DNA of 64,000 bases from Pegoplata infirma. Taxonomy: Eukaryota; Arthropoda; Insecta; Diptera; Anthomyiidae. Shown one piece after another: positions 21,595 through 33,727 of this stretch. The stretch is from assembly GCA_963921195.1 (NCBI GenBank), contig OY992537.1, positions 245,154,414 through 245,218,413 on the forward strand. The letters are read 5' to 3'. How positions within the stretch are numbered: position 1 is the stretch's first letter; every line of letters begins with the position of its first letter. Made by a program: the position numbers and the translations under genes. The notes beneath the pieces were generated by a model. It ran no database searches, had not been told where the DNA came from, and saw only the letters and a list, made by a program, of their open reading frames with translations.

Positions 21595-21680
21595 TATATG
21601 GTTTTTTTGAATTGAGAAAAGTGTGAAAGAAAAATTTAATTTTTCTAAAAATTTAAGACATCCTGGTTTGTTTCTTACTA
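21595..21680 (+). repeat. 86-bp direct repeat, right copy
   Basis: Matches 20365-20450 without visible mismatch. Beyond it the host TIR element resumes (aaataaaaactaaaatttac). Confidence 0.85.
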
Positions 21681-22416
21681 AAATAAAAACTAAAATTTAC
21701 AAAATATTTTTTACAAAATATTTTGTAAATTTTAGTTTACGAAAAGTAACAAAAAGTTTAGCTGAATTCAACTAATTTTTTTGTTAATATATGTACATAA
21801 AAACGTTACGAAATTTCAGCTAAATTTTTAGTTAAAGTTACGGTTTTTTTTGCTACATTCATTCTACGAAAAGTTAGCTAAATATTTTTAGTTAAATTAA
21901 CTAAAAATTTAGTAGGCCCAAAATCGGGTGCTTTTTTAGTTAAATTTAACAAAATTTTTTGCTAACTTTACAGTTTTTTTTTTTGAGTGGCGGATTTATC
22001 TAATTTAGTTAAAAAAATATTTTAACATGTCAAAACAAATTTGCAATATATTTTTCCATAATCTACGTTTAATAAGCAATTATTATCCGAAAAAATAATA
22101 AAAAATTTTGGAAAATTAAAAAAGACATAAATTATCAAAATCCGAAAATTAATTCACTTATTGAAAAACACGGCATTTAACTTTCAAAATCGAGCACTGT
22201 CTTGTTTGTAAGTGATGCCCATGGAAAGTTACAACGAAACCCATAAGGCCGACAAAAAGCGACATTATAGTGCCTCTAAAGAGGCCAATAGGAAGACCGA
22301 CCCACATTAAGTTTTGCCCACTAAATTTTTTTCTAAACATAGGTACTTATACCCTATCTCTAATTCCTAAGGGGGCTTCCATAAAAAATGCATTTTTTTA
22401 ATATGCTCTCAACGCA

Positions 22417-22816
22417 CAGTGCCACATTTGGCCAATCTGGAACGACAAAAAAAAAACATAATTCCCGATTTTCATGATTTGTTTTTATGTATTATAAAAC
22501 ATTCCTCATAGCACGGAAATAATCATATAAGATCGATAATTCTCCTCGTTATTAAGAGATGGGTGCATAAAGTTGCATCTTGTAAAATGTTGTAAATAGT
22601 GTACATTATTTCGCATTAAGTCGAGTTTAAACTTAAAGAAATAATAACCAAAATTAAAAATTTTTTAAAAATTTTGTAAGGGCGTGGCCCTTAACCTGCC
22701 TCCTATATTTTTCGTAATGGAATCTTCTAAGTCAAAACGAACATGTATACCGAATTTCAAGTCAATATAAATAAAATTGGATCTTTGTCGTCCTCGATTG
22801 GTTAAATGTGGCACTG
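22417..22816. mobile_element. TIR element, TTTGGCCAATC family, copy 2
   Basis: The left end CAGTGCCACATTTGGCCAAT pairs with the right end (reverse complement CAGTGCCACATTTAACCAAT). Length 400 bp. The CAGTG start fits the hAT end pattern, but no clear 8-bp duplication is seen. The interior shares sequence with 6151-6945. Confidence 0.6.
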
Positions 22817-22819
22817 TGC

Positions 22820-24900
22820 AAAGCTCTTAGAGTTCCCTTGGAGGAGTCAAATGTGTGACGTCCCAATGGTGCCAAATGGGTCAAATGCGAGACTCTCCCG
22901 TATTATTTTTACATTCTTTAATTTTTTCAACCAGCAGCCGAATAAAATTTTCGCTAAACCGATATTGCTCAAATGTAAGTTTCAGCCATATCTGTTTAAT
23001 ATTTTGGCCGTGATCGCCATTTTTTTTCAAAAAATTTTAAAAAATAGTAATAATCGTTATCCCACGATCTTACTGGGCAAAAAATTTGTAGAATCGATAG
23101 AAGTTTTACACAAAAAATTTTCAAAAAAAATCAAAGAGTACATACATTTTCAAAAATGAGATTAAAATTTTACAACTTAAAAATCGCATACTAGAGCACT
23201 TTTGAGAATTTTTCTGATTTTTTTTTTAAAAAACAAAAATTTTTTAAAAAAAAAATTGCAATTTGGACCATTATTGAAGAAGTTATGAGTAAAAGAAGTT
23301 TGAGTAAAGAAACAAACTACCAATTTTTAAAAATTCGATATCTTTTGAACGGGTCATCAAAAAATTCGGAAAATTTACCACGAAGGAGTTTTCGAAGGGT
23401 ACTAAAAACTGTCAACAAATTGGAAAAATCTAAAAAAAAAATTATTCAAAATGCCCGATTTGATATGGAATGCCCCATATACACATAGGGTCAATGGTGA
23501 AACAATACCAGTCAATTGGGCTTGCCCGAGCTCCAAAAATTCCCAAACATATATGGTATAGTTGTTTCATGAATCTTAATAATCTGAGGAAGCGTTAATA
23601 AATACAAATATTTTTTTTATTTGTTTGAATATGGGGCGCAACGCGTCAACGGTCCACACCAAAAAACCTATTTAAGTATAATTTTGCCAAAATGTTAGGA
23701 TAACAGTAGGTAGTCGAAAGTTCATATAAAAACTTGTTGAAATATTTTTAGAGTTACAGAAATGGGAACTTTTAAATAGTGAACATTTTTCGTTAAGGTG
23801 GTACAAGGCCTGCTCAAAAAATATCAGCTTTTTCGAGCAAAATCAAACAAAATGTTTATGTGCCATTTTGTTAGCCACCTTGCGTATTTTCTTCGTGCCG
23901 AGTTTCAAAACAATTCAGTCGTTTCACTTTTTTTCGTATGGTGGCAACCCTAAAAATTTCCACGATTACCAAATTCATAAAATCCAGCTGTGCGTGTTCA
24001 CAAAAAACTCTTAAATTCAAAATTTCAGCCATATCGGTCCAAAACTTTGGCTGTAATTATTTTTGGCCTAAAAATTGGCTCAAATTACCCAGTGTGCATT
24101 ACTACGAAATGACTCTTGGGGGTCGCAGAAGTATTATTGGGGGTATCGAAAAGTTTTATAGTTTTAAGAAATATAATTATTTTTTGTGTTCAGATTTTCC
24201 CAAGTGTCCGGGCAAATTTAAATTCTTCTGGGCCTAAAACTTATGTGGTACAAATTTGAGGCTAATCAAATTAAATTAGCGGCGATAAAAGTTTTGGATT
24301 TTTGAAAAAAATTACGTCTTGCGAAAAATCATATTTAATGAATTTGATGCGTTGAGCTCGAATATCAAAAAAAAAATAAATTTGGTCGAAAGGCTTTCGA
24401 GACACCACCACTTGAAATTTGCCAAAATGGCGGTTTTTCCGACGTTTAAGAATTTTTTATTTTTTTAATCTCAAAATTTTTTCCCTTGACCCTTTAATAA
24501 AGCTTGAGACGAACTTTCATTTGAACTTTATTTGAGTAAAATCCGATAATTTGAACCTGTGGCGACTTTGGATCAAAGTTTTTGATTTTTTGAAAATTTT
24601 TGGAAAACTTAAAACTTTGCTCGAAAAGCTGCATGGTTTAAATTATCTGGTATAAATTATCTGATTTGGCTCAAAAAAAGTTCAAATAAAAGTTCGTTTC
24701 GAGCTTTATGATAGTCTCACTGAAAAAAATCCTAATTTAAAAAAATTTCTTGAACGTAGGAAAAAACCGTCACTTTTTTAAATTTTTTGACAAGTTTCAA
24801 ATAGCGATATCTCAAAAACTGTTCGATCGATTTCAGAAATTTGTTGATATTCGTATTCAGTATGCCAAATCAATAAAAAATAGTGTTTCGCAAGATATAC
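22820..24900. other. Non-coding repeat-like DNA
   Basis: Recurring phrases such as 'agccatatcggtccaaaact' and 'aaagttcgtttcgagcttta' resemble the loop regions of foldback elements. I could not pair arms or find a credible protein. Frames at 22806-23159 and 23938-24237 have no recognisable domain. This may be the outer part of the foldback that follows. Confidence 0.35.
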
Positions 24901-24902
24901 TT

Positions 24903-25627
24903 ATACATTAGCGCGACCCGAATTCAAATATTTTTAGCTTGCCCCCTCAAACGATGGGGATTTAGGACCCTTTTACGGGAAAAATAACAAAAAAATTGTT
25001 GGACAAAAAACCAGTTAGCTACCAGCAGCTAAAGATTGCAATCTTAGTGCATTTTGAAAAAACGTTTTATTTTTTTGTTGTCCAAAAATTTAACGCCAAA
25101 AGTTGCGCAATATAGAATACATTTGAGTAAAAATATTAATAAAATTTCCATGGAGTAATTTTGGTGCAACTTTGCATTTCAAAGATCAAAAGGTGTACAT
25201 AATTTTTACTTTTTCTTTCTTTTAAGCTCAAAATCTGCTTTGACACAGTTTTAACGAATGTGATCTCTTTTGCGCAGGTTTTGAGACAAATTTAGCTTAA
25301 AAGAAAAAAAAAAAAAATTAAGTCACACTTTTCATCTTTAAGATGCAACGCTGCACCAAAATTACTCCATGGAAATTTTATTAATATTTTTTCCAGGATT
25401 GTACTCTATATTGCGCAACTTTTGGCATACATTTTTTAAAAAAACAAAAAAATTTTTTTTCAAAATGCACTAAGATTGCAATCTTTATCAGCTGGTAGCC
25501 AACTGGTTTTTTGTCCAAAACTTTTTTTGTTATTTTTCCCGTAAAACGGTCCTAAATCCCCATCTTTTGAGGGGGCAAGCATTTTGAAATTCGAAAAAAA
25601 GCAGAATTCGGGACGCGCTAATATACA
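24903..25627. repeat. 725-bp foldback (large inverted repeat)
   Basis: The outer arms atacattagcgcgacccg and gggacgcgctaatatacat pair. Moving inward, gcttgccccctcaaa, gatggggatttaggac, accagttagctaccagc, gattgcaatctta, gcgcaatatag and ttccatggagtaattttggt all recur inverted on the right. Arms are about 300 bp with a short central loop near 25260. Non-coding; its transcript would form a long hairpin. Confidence 0.8.
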
Positions 25628-26049
25628 TCTTTAAATTTTTTTTAAAAAACACAAATTTTTTGGTAGAGGTTTTACAAAGATTATAAATTTTAAAATCGTT
25701 ATCAAAACAGTGAATTTTATTTTATCTAAATTGTTTAATCGTAATCGCATGATTTTTTTGCCGATTACGATTAATTGGTGCGATCACGATTACGATTACG
25801 ATTTTAATGCTTGCCTATATATATGCTTGCCATTTTTCCTTACATTAATATGTTTAAATGGTGGGGGTCGCGAGAAATTTTAAATATTGAAAAGGGGTCG
25901 CGAAGCAAAAGTTAGTGAGAAGCCCTGTTCTATATAGTAATGGAATAATGACCTAATGACACGTTTTGAAGATTATCACCTTACAAAATAAGCCACCTGG
26001 TTTGTTGGAGTCCATAGATTACGGAAATACTCATAGTTTGTTTCACTTC

Positions 26050-26740
26050 GTTTAGTACCTGCTTTTATTAGAAAATGTCTTAGAATCTGAGAGTTTTTCT
26101 ATAGGAAAAATATCTCAGCATCTAAGACCTTATCTATAATAAAAATTTCTCAGAATTTGAGACTGTTTCTAAAGGAAAAATCTTTCAGAATCTGAGACAT
26201 TTTCTAAAAAAAAAATCTCTCAGAATCTGAGACTTTTTCTAAAGAAAAAATTTCTAAGAATCGGAGACCTTTTCTATAGGGAAAATGTCTATGAATCTGA
26301 CACTTTTACTATAGAAAAAATATCTCAGAATGTGAGACTTTTTACTACAGAAGAAATGTCATAGAGTCTCAGCCTTTTTACTATAGGTAAATGTCTTGAA
26401 ATCTGATACTTTTGTCTCGGAATCTGAGACTTTCTCAATAGGAAAAATGTCTAAGAGTCTCAGCCTTTTTACTAGAGGTAAATGTCTTGAAATCTGATAC
26501 TTTTGTCTCGGAATCTGAGACTTTCTCAATAGGAAAATTGTCTAAGATGCTGAGACTTTTTTTATTGGAAAAATGTCTTAAAGTCTGAGTCTTTTTCACT
26601 TGGAAAAATGTCTTAGAATATAAGACTTATTCTTTAGGAAAAAAATTATCAGAATCTGATACTTTTTATGGAAAAAATGTTTTAAAATCAGTAAATTTTT
26701 CTATAGAAAAAATGTGTCAGAATCAGTGACATTTTCTATT
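26050..26740 (+). repeat. Degenerate tandem array, about 36-bp unit
   Basis: The unit is approximately TCTCAGAATCTGAGACTTTT followed by tctataggaaaaatg, repeated about 18 times with drift. A higher-order duplication is visible: the block 'agagtctcagcctttttact' with its neighbours occurs twice (about 26350 and 26452). Each unit contains the imperfect palindrome TCTCAGAATCTGAGA. Confidence 0.85.
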
Positions 26741-27014
26741 TCATTTTGATGAAATATTTTTATTTAAATTTTGATTAATTTTTATTAAAAATAGAAATTG
26801 TTTTATTAAACATTCAACTAAGAGAATGTATATTTTTTTTTTGCAAATCGTCAATAGGAAAACTTACTCAAAAATTAAGAATTTTTCTTTTAAATTTTTT
26901 TTGATAAAAAATTATCAGAATCAGATTTCCCTAAATCTGTTTCATTTTAGTTCAAAGGAAAGACGGTCGGGAAAAATTCCAAAATATTTGCAGAATTGTT
27001 TTTTTTTTTTTGTA

Positions 27015-27445
27015 CACTCAAAATAATTCTACAGTAAAAGTTTTTGTAAGTGATTTTGTACCCAAATCTACTAATAAGTTACTAGATTTAGTATCTTGAA
27101 AGTACTAAAATTAGTAATTTTTACTGGTTTTGAATAATATTAGTAAGAAATGTTAGTATTGGTTACAAATTCCTGCACTAGGCCCTTTTGGACTAAAATT
27201 AGTTAAATTTTTAGTATTGAATATCCACGTTTTATTTTTGGGTATAAATGTTGGGCCTCCTGCGAAAAAAATCCTGGATACGCCTCTGACTCCAACAAAC
27301 CTAAATTATTATATGAGAACCCCTGCATGTATTTTTTTCACTTTTGTAGCACTGAGTAGTTCTCGAGGAGTATGTATTTTTTTTTATTGGATTTCCCATA
27401 AAGTGCCTTTCAGTTAATTTTTCTACACAAAAACTTGTGAGAGTG
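27015..27445. mobile_element. Possible TIR element, CACTCAAAA ends, TA-flanked
   Basis: It starts CACTCAAAATAATTCTACAG after TA and ends with gagagtg before TA. Only about the first 6 terminal bases pair well. Interior tagtaattttactgg-type words resemble other members of the CACTCA group. Confidence 0.4.
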
Positions 27446-27506
27446 TATAATTATTTTTAAATTACAATCAATTACATTTCAAGATCTTTCCTAACGTTTA
27501 ACCCAC

Positions 27507-28003
27507 TGGCTCCACCTTCTATAATTATGTGGACATTTATTCCGACATACGTCAAAATCGTGTTATTTCTCGTGTGCCATAGTCAAATGTTATACATATT
27601 TGTGTTGGAAATAAATGTTAACATAGTTCTCCAAACATAAGTCTTAACAATTATGTTAACATAAGAAACGTCAAATTCATGAGTTTGTTGATGCCGACAT
27701 TTTAATAAAATACAAATACGCAAAAAACATTCACTTTATTAATAATAAATGTTGTTTTTTGAAAGAAAGTAACTTAATAACGTTAAATTAAAGCTTTTTA
27801 ATTAAAAAAAATGTGTTATATGTATTAAAAAAATAAATAAAAAATAAAATCCAAACGACCTTCATCAACAAATTCCTGAAAAAAATGAGTTAACATAAAT
27901 TACGATTAGCCACCCTTTAACATAAAATGAAAATACAAAAAAATTCTGCCGACGTTATCTCTTATGTTATCTACAATTTTATGTTGGTGTAGCCGGAGCG
28001 TAA
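27507..28003. mobile_element. TIR element, GGCTMCACC ends
   Basis: The left end ctGGCTCCACCTTCTATAAT and the right end (reverse complement cCGGCTACACCAACATAAAA) resemble each other. Interior words such as ataacttatgttaacataa are mirrored. Approximate limits only; no target duplication identified. Confidence 0.4.
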
Positions 28004-28134
28004 AGAACTGATTATGTCAAACATGGTGTACAATTTTGTGTATGTACAGACGACGATTATTGTCTCTTAAAGAAAAAATAGTAATTAAAAAAAAAAATTA
28101 AAGGACTGCCTACAAAATATCAAGTTAGCTGCTA

Positions 28135-28562
28135 CCCAGCAAAAACTTGCATTACCAAGTAATGAAATGTGTAATGGGAAATTCAAAAGTTATAACTACT
28201 TCTGATTCGAATTACCTTTCCCATTACATTTACAAGCAAATGTGCCAAATGTAATGATTATCAAACCAATATTAATAACTAATTACATATATACTTATAG
28301 GTAATGAAAAAATTATTTAAAAAAAAAAAATTTAAAAAATAAAAAAATATTTAATTTTATTTTGTTTTTATTCAAAATAATGTACAGTGAGTCAAAAAGT
28401 GAAAATCTAGTTTGAAATTTTTTTTATTTTATTATAATGACTTATGTTAGTCATTATTAATAAGTCCTTATTTTACATTTCAAAATAATGCTAAAGGTAA
28501 TTTTCTGTCATTACTAAGTAATTAGAATGGTAATGATGTGTCATTACCAAGTTTTTGCTGGG
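28135..28562. mobile_element. 428-bp MITE with CCCAGCAAAAACTTG ends and TA target
   Basis: A perfect 15-bp TIR CCCAGCAAAAACTTG, then imperfect pairing through cattaccaagtaatga. TA on both sides (28133-28134 and 28563-28564) suggests a TA-target transposase of Tc1/mariner type. The interior is rich in taatg/cattac words. Non-coding. Confidence 0.7.
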
Positions 28563-28607
28563 TAACGGGGAGATTTAAAAGAGTCGTTTGTTGACATTTT
28601 TATAAAA

Positions 28608-28760
28608 GGGGCATATTACACGAACGATAAATCGTTAAGCATGTCTTTTAACTTGTTGACAGACAAGCGAAAATATAAAAAAAATACAAATATACACAAG
28701 CAATTTACATTCGGTAATCGAACAGTTTAACGATGTATCATTCGTCTGATGGACCCATTA
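28608..28760. mobile_element. Short hairpin MITE, GACGAAYGAT family, copy 1
   Basis: The left acgaacgataaatcgtta and the right (reverse complement agacgaatgatacatcgtta) form arms around a spacer. It is related in sequence and layout to 30868-31043. Confidence 0.5.
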
Positions 28761-29124
28761 CAAATTGATAGCATCAATTGCCTACTTTATGGCGTACAAT
28801 GGCGCATGGCACATTGTTTAACTAAAACATGGATTTAATGCATCCAAATTATTAAAAAACACATCAAAAGTGTATGTATTTGAATAAATAATATTTAATA
28901 CATGTCCAGACATTTGAGTTTTTCAACACTTATTAACAATAACTAATTAATAACTTACCGACACACACCTGTAACAATTTATAAAATATGTTTTTTTTAT
29001 GTTTTTTTACTTAATTTTATGTACTTCCATACAAACACACATAGTTAGTATTGTTGCATATAAAATGATAACACGAAGTATGTATGTGTGCATGGAATTG
29101 TACGCATCATATCTAAACTAATTT

Positions 29125-29247
29125 CCAGTTTCTGTATGGCGAACGTCATTCGTCTGGGACGAGTTTGCATGTAGTTTGTTATTGTAACAACAGCAAAATA
29201 CATGTAAATTTGGCGCAGACGAATGACATTCGTCATTCAGAAACTGG
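29125..29247. mobile_element. Short MITE with CCAGTTTCTG ends, copy 1
   Basis: CCAGTTTCTGTATGGCGAAC on the left pairs with a right arm whose reverse complement begins CCAGTTTCTGAATGACGAAT. The core cgtcattcgtctg is mirrored. A second copy is at 42611-42720. About 123 bp, non-coding. Confidence 0.65.
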
Positions 29248-29249
29248 CC

Positions 29250-30867
29250 ATAAGAGTACAAACAGAAAAAGAACGGTACTATACGATTTGACAGATTTTT
29301 AATACTATTTGACCGATTAAACCAATGACAGGCGCTGACGGCGTATGCAGGAATGTTTTAGGGGTGCCCAATAACAACATACATAAATAAATATTTTTCG
29401 TATCTCACGAAAATAAATCCAAACAAAATTTTGTTATTCTTGGGCTTCCCTGAAACATGCTTGCATACACCGTTGACTGGAGCCGGTGTAAACTAAAATT
29501 GGTTTTATTTTCTAAAGGTGGCTAATCTCACTCTAATTAAAAATCGTTCTCCGTGTCGTGCTTGTTCTGTGCATACTCAAACACGTCATCTTTCAATGTG
29601 AGGATGGGAGAGCACATTTAAATCAATACTTACATACTAGAATTATTATAGAGGAACAAAAGATTTAACAAAATAAAAAGACATATAACGTTATGTTAAG
29701 ATAATTGAAAAACTCTATATAATTTGTAGTTTGTCTGTTGTCAGCTTCACTCTGTGGGTACGTGAAAATCTCCAGTCGAATATATTTTTTTTTTAGCTAC
29801 ATATTGGTTTTTTGTCATTTATTCGTTTTACTTTTCCACTTGTTTCAACTTGTGAATGTTCCACAAAAATGTGATTGTATTTCAATTCAGCTGGTCAAAT
29901 ACATAGATCTCACTTGTTTCGATCTTATTTGGGTTCGATTTGAGATGATTTTTGTTTTTCCTTTTTTGTGGAATTTAATTCGCATATTGAATCAAGTTGA
30001 GCTCCTAGATCGAAAACGGGAATGAGAGGCAAGCAAGCTGAACAGAATTTTTTGGGAAAACTTGATACCATTGTTGTTATTGTGTCGTGTTAAACATCAT
30101 AAAAAAAATTGATTGAAAAACTGATATTGTTACATTTTGTTTCAACTATTGATTTTAACTACGATTATGTACGAGTATGTTTTTTAAATATGTACAAAAT
30201 AATTTTTTCAACTAAACTCAATGAGAAATGTTTGTTGTATAAAACAAATAAAATAAATTATAATAACGAATGTTTTTAACAAAAAATCATCATGATGATA
30301 CACATATAAACAAGAAACGAAACTCACTTTTAAAAAGAACAAAAATTGACTTTTCGTATGTATATGGGAAAAATACGGTGAAAATTGACTACAAGGTGCT
30401 AACACAAAATAACATGATCTATCTAGAGTTCGTTCTGTCAAATTAAGTTTCGTTACTGGTTCTATGTTTTAAAAATATTATGGTGCCATTTAAGTTGTGT
30501 GTAAATTAGTCAGTATCCTTCCTATCTTAGTAGGAGTTGGTTTTTCTTCTTCTCATTTTTGTTGTTTGCTTGAGCAAGTGATAAAAATAATGATGAAAGT
30601 GATAAGTAGTTAGTGGTTCTCGTAGTTGGACAGTGAAGTTCGCGCCATTAGCATTGGAAATTGAAGTGAATCAATGTAAGGAAAATGCTTGTAAACCATA
30701 CCTATCCATCTTTTGTATTTTTCGTTATTTACATACTATGTAAGTGTCTTTATTAGTTAGTTTGTTTGTAGTTGTTAATAAAGATGTTTTTATTTTTATA
30801 TATTTTTTTTTATTAGCCAACACACACATGCATTATCAAAAAACCTGTTTAAATGTATGCAGGTGTT
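29250..30867. other. Mostly unique-looking DNA, no exon confirmed
   Basis: This tract lacks inverted or tandem repeats and is slightly less AT-rich than its surroundings. Open frames at 29738-30025 and 30208-30441 show no recognisable domain. It may be intronic or regulatory DNA of the minus-strand gene. Confidence 0.35.
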
Positions 30868-31043
30868 AAGGCTACATCAGACGAGCTATAAATCGTTCAA
30901 CTTGTCTGACGACCGAATGCAAATTGCATGCAAATTGCTCGTGTAATGGGAAGTTGGACAACTTATCAGCCAATCAACTTGCCATTACATGAGCAATTTG
31001 CATTCGGTTGTTGAACGACTTATCACTCGTCTTATGTGGCTTT
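30868..31043. mobile_element. Short hairpin MITE, GACGAAYGAT family, copy 2
   Basis: The left arm gctacatcagacgagctata, aatcgttcaac pairs with the right arm gttgaacgacttatcactcg, tcttatgtggc. The inner arms gcaaattgctcgtgtaatgg and ccattacatgagcaatttgc also pair. A near-complete 176-bp palindrome. Confidence 0.7.
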
Positions 31044-31763
31044 TATTGTTTATTTTATTTTTTAAGTGAACAGCCAAAGAAATTAACAAATCACTTTTAA
31101 AACGTGTAAGTATTTGTTGAATGTGTTTACACTACTATTGCAAAATATGCTCTAGAAAAAGAGTTAGAGAAAGATCAAGAAACAAAATAAAAAACTACCA
31201 AAAAATCATAATAATTGTTATTGTGTATAGTATGCATGTAATGTAAGTATGTGTATGTATTTACAAGCATTTTCTCAGTACTTTAAAACTTCAAAAAATA
31301 AAAAAAAAAAATATAAACATAAAATGTAAAACAACTTGAAATGAAAATTATTCCTAGCACAGAACTTACTGTCGATATCGGTACAAAAGGACGAACAAGC
31401 GAAAGAACGAAGAAACGAATGAACGTTCGTTATGAGCGGCAAGTGTTAACATTGTTGAGTAATATTTGAACGTTGTTGTTATTATTAGGCAATATAAACA
31501 AAATTATATGTGGTAATTGGCATTAATGTACAATATCACTCTTTCCACTAGAGAACACAAAAAAAAAAAAATATTTTTTGACTTTAGGTCTTTCAAGGCA
31601 TGATTTCTCAATAAAACCAATATTATTATTTATTTATATTTTCAAAAAATCTTGATTTTTTCACGAATTTAATTTTTCATCAGAAATGAAAAAAATCAAA
31701 AATGTATATAACTTTGAAGAGTCATATCTTATATCATAACTTATAGTTTATTTGTCAAGGCAA

Positions 31764-31870
31764 TTATTCATAATACTTATAGTAGACTTATTGTAGGTTT
31801 ATTTGACAAATATTCCTGTAATATATGTCAAATAAACATACTTTAGTTATATTTTAGTTTTTATGAATAA
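31764..31870. mobile_element. Short MITE, TTATTCATAAT family, copy 2
   Basis: TTATTCATAATACTTATAGT on the left pairs with a right end TTATGAATAA. The inner gtaggtttatttgaca and tgtcaaataaacatac pair. Same family as 17529-17622. Confidence 0.6.
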
Positions 31871-32209
31871 CCAGCCAAATATCCAAGTATATAATACCCT
31901 ATGTATATTTTGAAATTTTATCAAAAAGTATTCAACTTTGAAGAGCCATGTTATGAAAGTATCTTTCGGAATTTTACGATTCAAAAAGTCTTTTTTATAT
32001 AAAATTAAGCACTGTTTTTATTTGTAACGGAGTTTCATTCAGTATTTTTTGTAAGTGCATTGATATAAACACGAACAATCGATTGAATTTATTGCCAACA
32101 CACATCCCGTGTGTTGAAGGGCTGTTTTGTGATATTCTCGACATTTTACTCACATCGCATCCTGACAAATACGATGTTGAGTTTCTTGAGCCACTCTATG
32201 CCTTAAGAT

Positions 32210-33240
32210 ATTTCTTCGAGCACGTGCAGTTAAAAGAGTTCTTGAAGATCTTAACTCTAATAAGGCCCCGGGACCAGATAATATTCTGGATACTTCCAAG
32301 GCCTTCGATTGTGTTTAGCACTGTGCCCACGTTTCGAAGATTATTGCATTTGGTGTCGGTATTGATTTCTTTCTATTTATAGCGAGCTTTCTCTGTAATA
32401 GCACTATACGTGTCGTTATAATGGGATTTCATAAAACGAATTCCATCTTAATTCAGGGGTACCGAAAGCTTCCGTGTTTTCTCCTAGACTTTTTCTTATT
32501 CTTCTAAATGACCGTATAAGTCAAACTTCCAATCCTATCTATTCTTTCGCGGATGAAAGCCAAATTTGTCATTATTTTTTCTTCAATCATAGACCAAACC
32601 TTATAAAGGTTGCAGCTATGAGGCAGACCATTAATGACACACTCAATCACAACCTTTCGATGATCTCCGAGTGGGGTCTTGCTAATAGGGTCGAATTTAA
32701 TGCTCTAAGGCCCAATGTTTTTTTGTTGACCCACAGACGGTCTATGGAATCAACGTCGTCTAAATGCATGGGGGTTTAGCTATTGAGGATTCAGACACTT
32801 TTGATGTTCTAGGCATGACAATTCAATGTGATGTTTGATGGAACCAGTTTTTTAAGTGTCGAAAGAAGCATTCAAGTATCTAGCAAAGGAGTGCGTTAAA
32901 GCTCATCAATGACAGTAGGGTATCCTGATCTATTGGCTCATTGGAGCATCGTCGGAATGTGGGTTGTGTGACAATGTTCTATCGATATTATCACGGTAAG
33001 TGTTCAGCTGAGATTGGTGAACTCTTCCCTGAGACGCGGGTGCTTGTCCGTAGTACTCGTCTATTCAATAGAACACATCCGTTCGTAGTTAACTGTCAAT
33101 TGTATCGCAAAAACGCATTGCAGAGAAAACTCGTTTCTCAGTCGATATAGTCGTATGTGGAATGAACTTCCCGCAGTAGTCTTCCCGGTAGGAACTTTGC
33201 CTGTTGTCTGATGTCAGTATGACGCCTTGCATAGAATTTG
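32210..33240 (+). pseudogene. Non-LTR reverse transcriptase relic, Jockey/CR1-like
   Basis: Shifting plus-strand frames give LEDLNSNKAPGPDNI (32240-32283), then after a deletion SKAFDCV, a stop where Trp is expected, and AFGVGIDFFLF. These are followed by GVPKASVFSPRLFLILLND and SFADES. The last is the catalytic FADD motif with its second Asp changed. A C-terminal stretch MEHRRNVGCVTMFYRYYHGK appears at 32941-33150. Multiple stops, frameshifts and the lost catalytic residue make it inactive. Motif style fits Jockey or CR1-type elements; the clade is not proven. Confidence 0.8.
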
Positions 33241-33294
33241 ATAGGAAGTTTAGTGTAAACTTTTAGAGAAGAGAAGACTGGTGGATTCCGATAA

Positions 33295-33665
33295 ACCCCT
33301 CAGAAATTACTCTGATACTTTCTATACGGACGGTTCTTGTACCTCCGTAAGTCCTAGATCAGGCTGGTATTTGGATGACGAAACTCATGCTATGGGCAAA
33401 ATGGCAACAGTCTTTCAGACTGAAATGTTTGCTATTTTAGACGTAACAACTTGAAAAATTGAAAATAAATGGAGAGATAGGAGAATCAGTATCTGCAGTG
33501 ACAGTCAAACTGAACTCAAGGCACTGGATTCTCCAGTCACAACATCTAAAATTGTCCAAGAGTGTAGGCGCAATCTCAATAAGGTCTTATGTAAGAACAG
33601 AGTTTGTCTCTTGTTGGTACCGGGTCATAGGGAAATACGGCAAAATTAGATTGCCGATTCTTTGG
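33295..33665 (+). pseudogene. RNase H domain relic of a non-LTR element
   Basis: Reads FYTDGSCTSVSPRSGWYL, then ATVFQTEMFAIL, ISICSDSQTELKALDS and LLVPGHREI across frameshifts. These match the order of RNase H acidic motifs. It lies directly after the reverse transcriptase relic but may derive from another element, since canonical Jockey and CR1 elements usually lack RNase H. Confidence 0.7.
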
Positions 33666-33727
33666 CAAACATTGGCTCCAATACAATCCCTTACATTTCG
33701 GAGCCTCATATTGGTATAGACTTGGCA

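Larger units (their letters stand above)
20041..21989 (+). mobile_element. TIR element (CACTCAAAAAAA ends) with a 1.1-kb internal insertion
   Basis: The left end CACTCAAAAAAATAAAACTG pairs with the right end CAGTTTTTTTTTTTTGAGTG. Both continue into taaagttarcaaa. Inside, an 86-bp sequence occurs twice, identical by eye (20365-20450 and 21595-21680). Between the copies lie 1144 bp holding a SINE-like sequence and a Harbinger-like MITE. Removing one repeat plus the interior leaves a compact TIR element of about 720 bp. Non-coding. Confidence 0.6.

Noticed and set aside
22806..24237. Frames of 117 and 99 residues as possible genes
   Set aside because: AT-rich composition, low complexity, no motif and repeat-like surroundings.
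26050..26740. CRISPR-like array
   Set aside because: The units are contiguous and degenerate, with no unique spacers, and the genome is eukaryotic.
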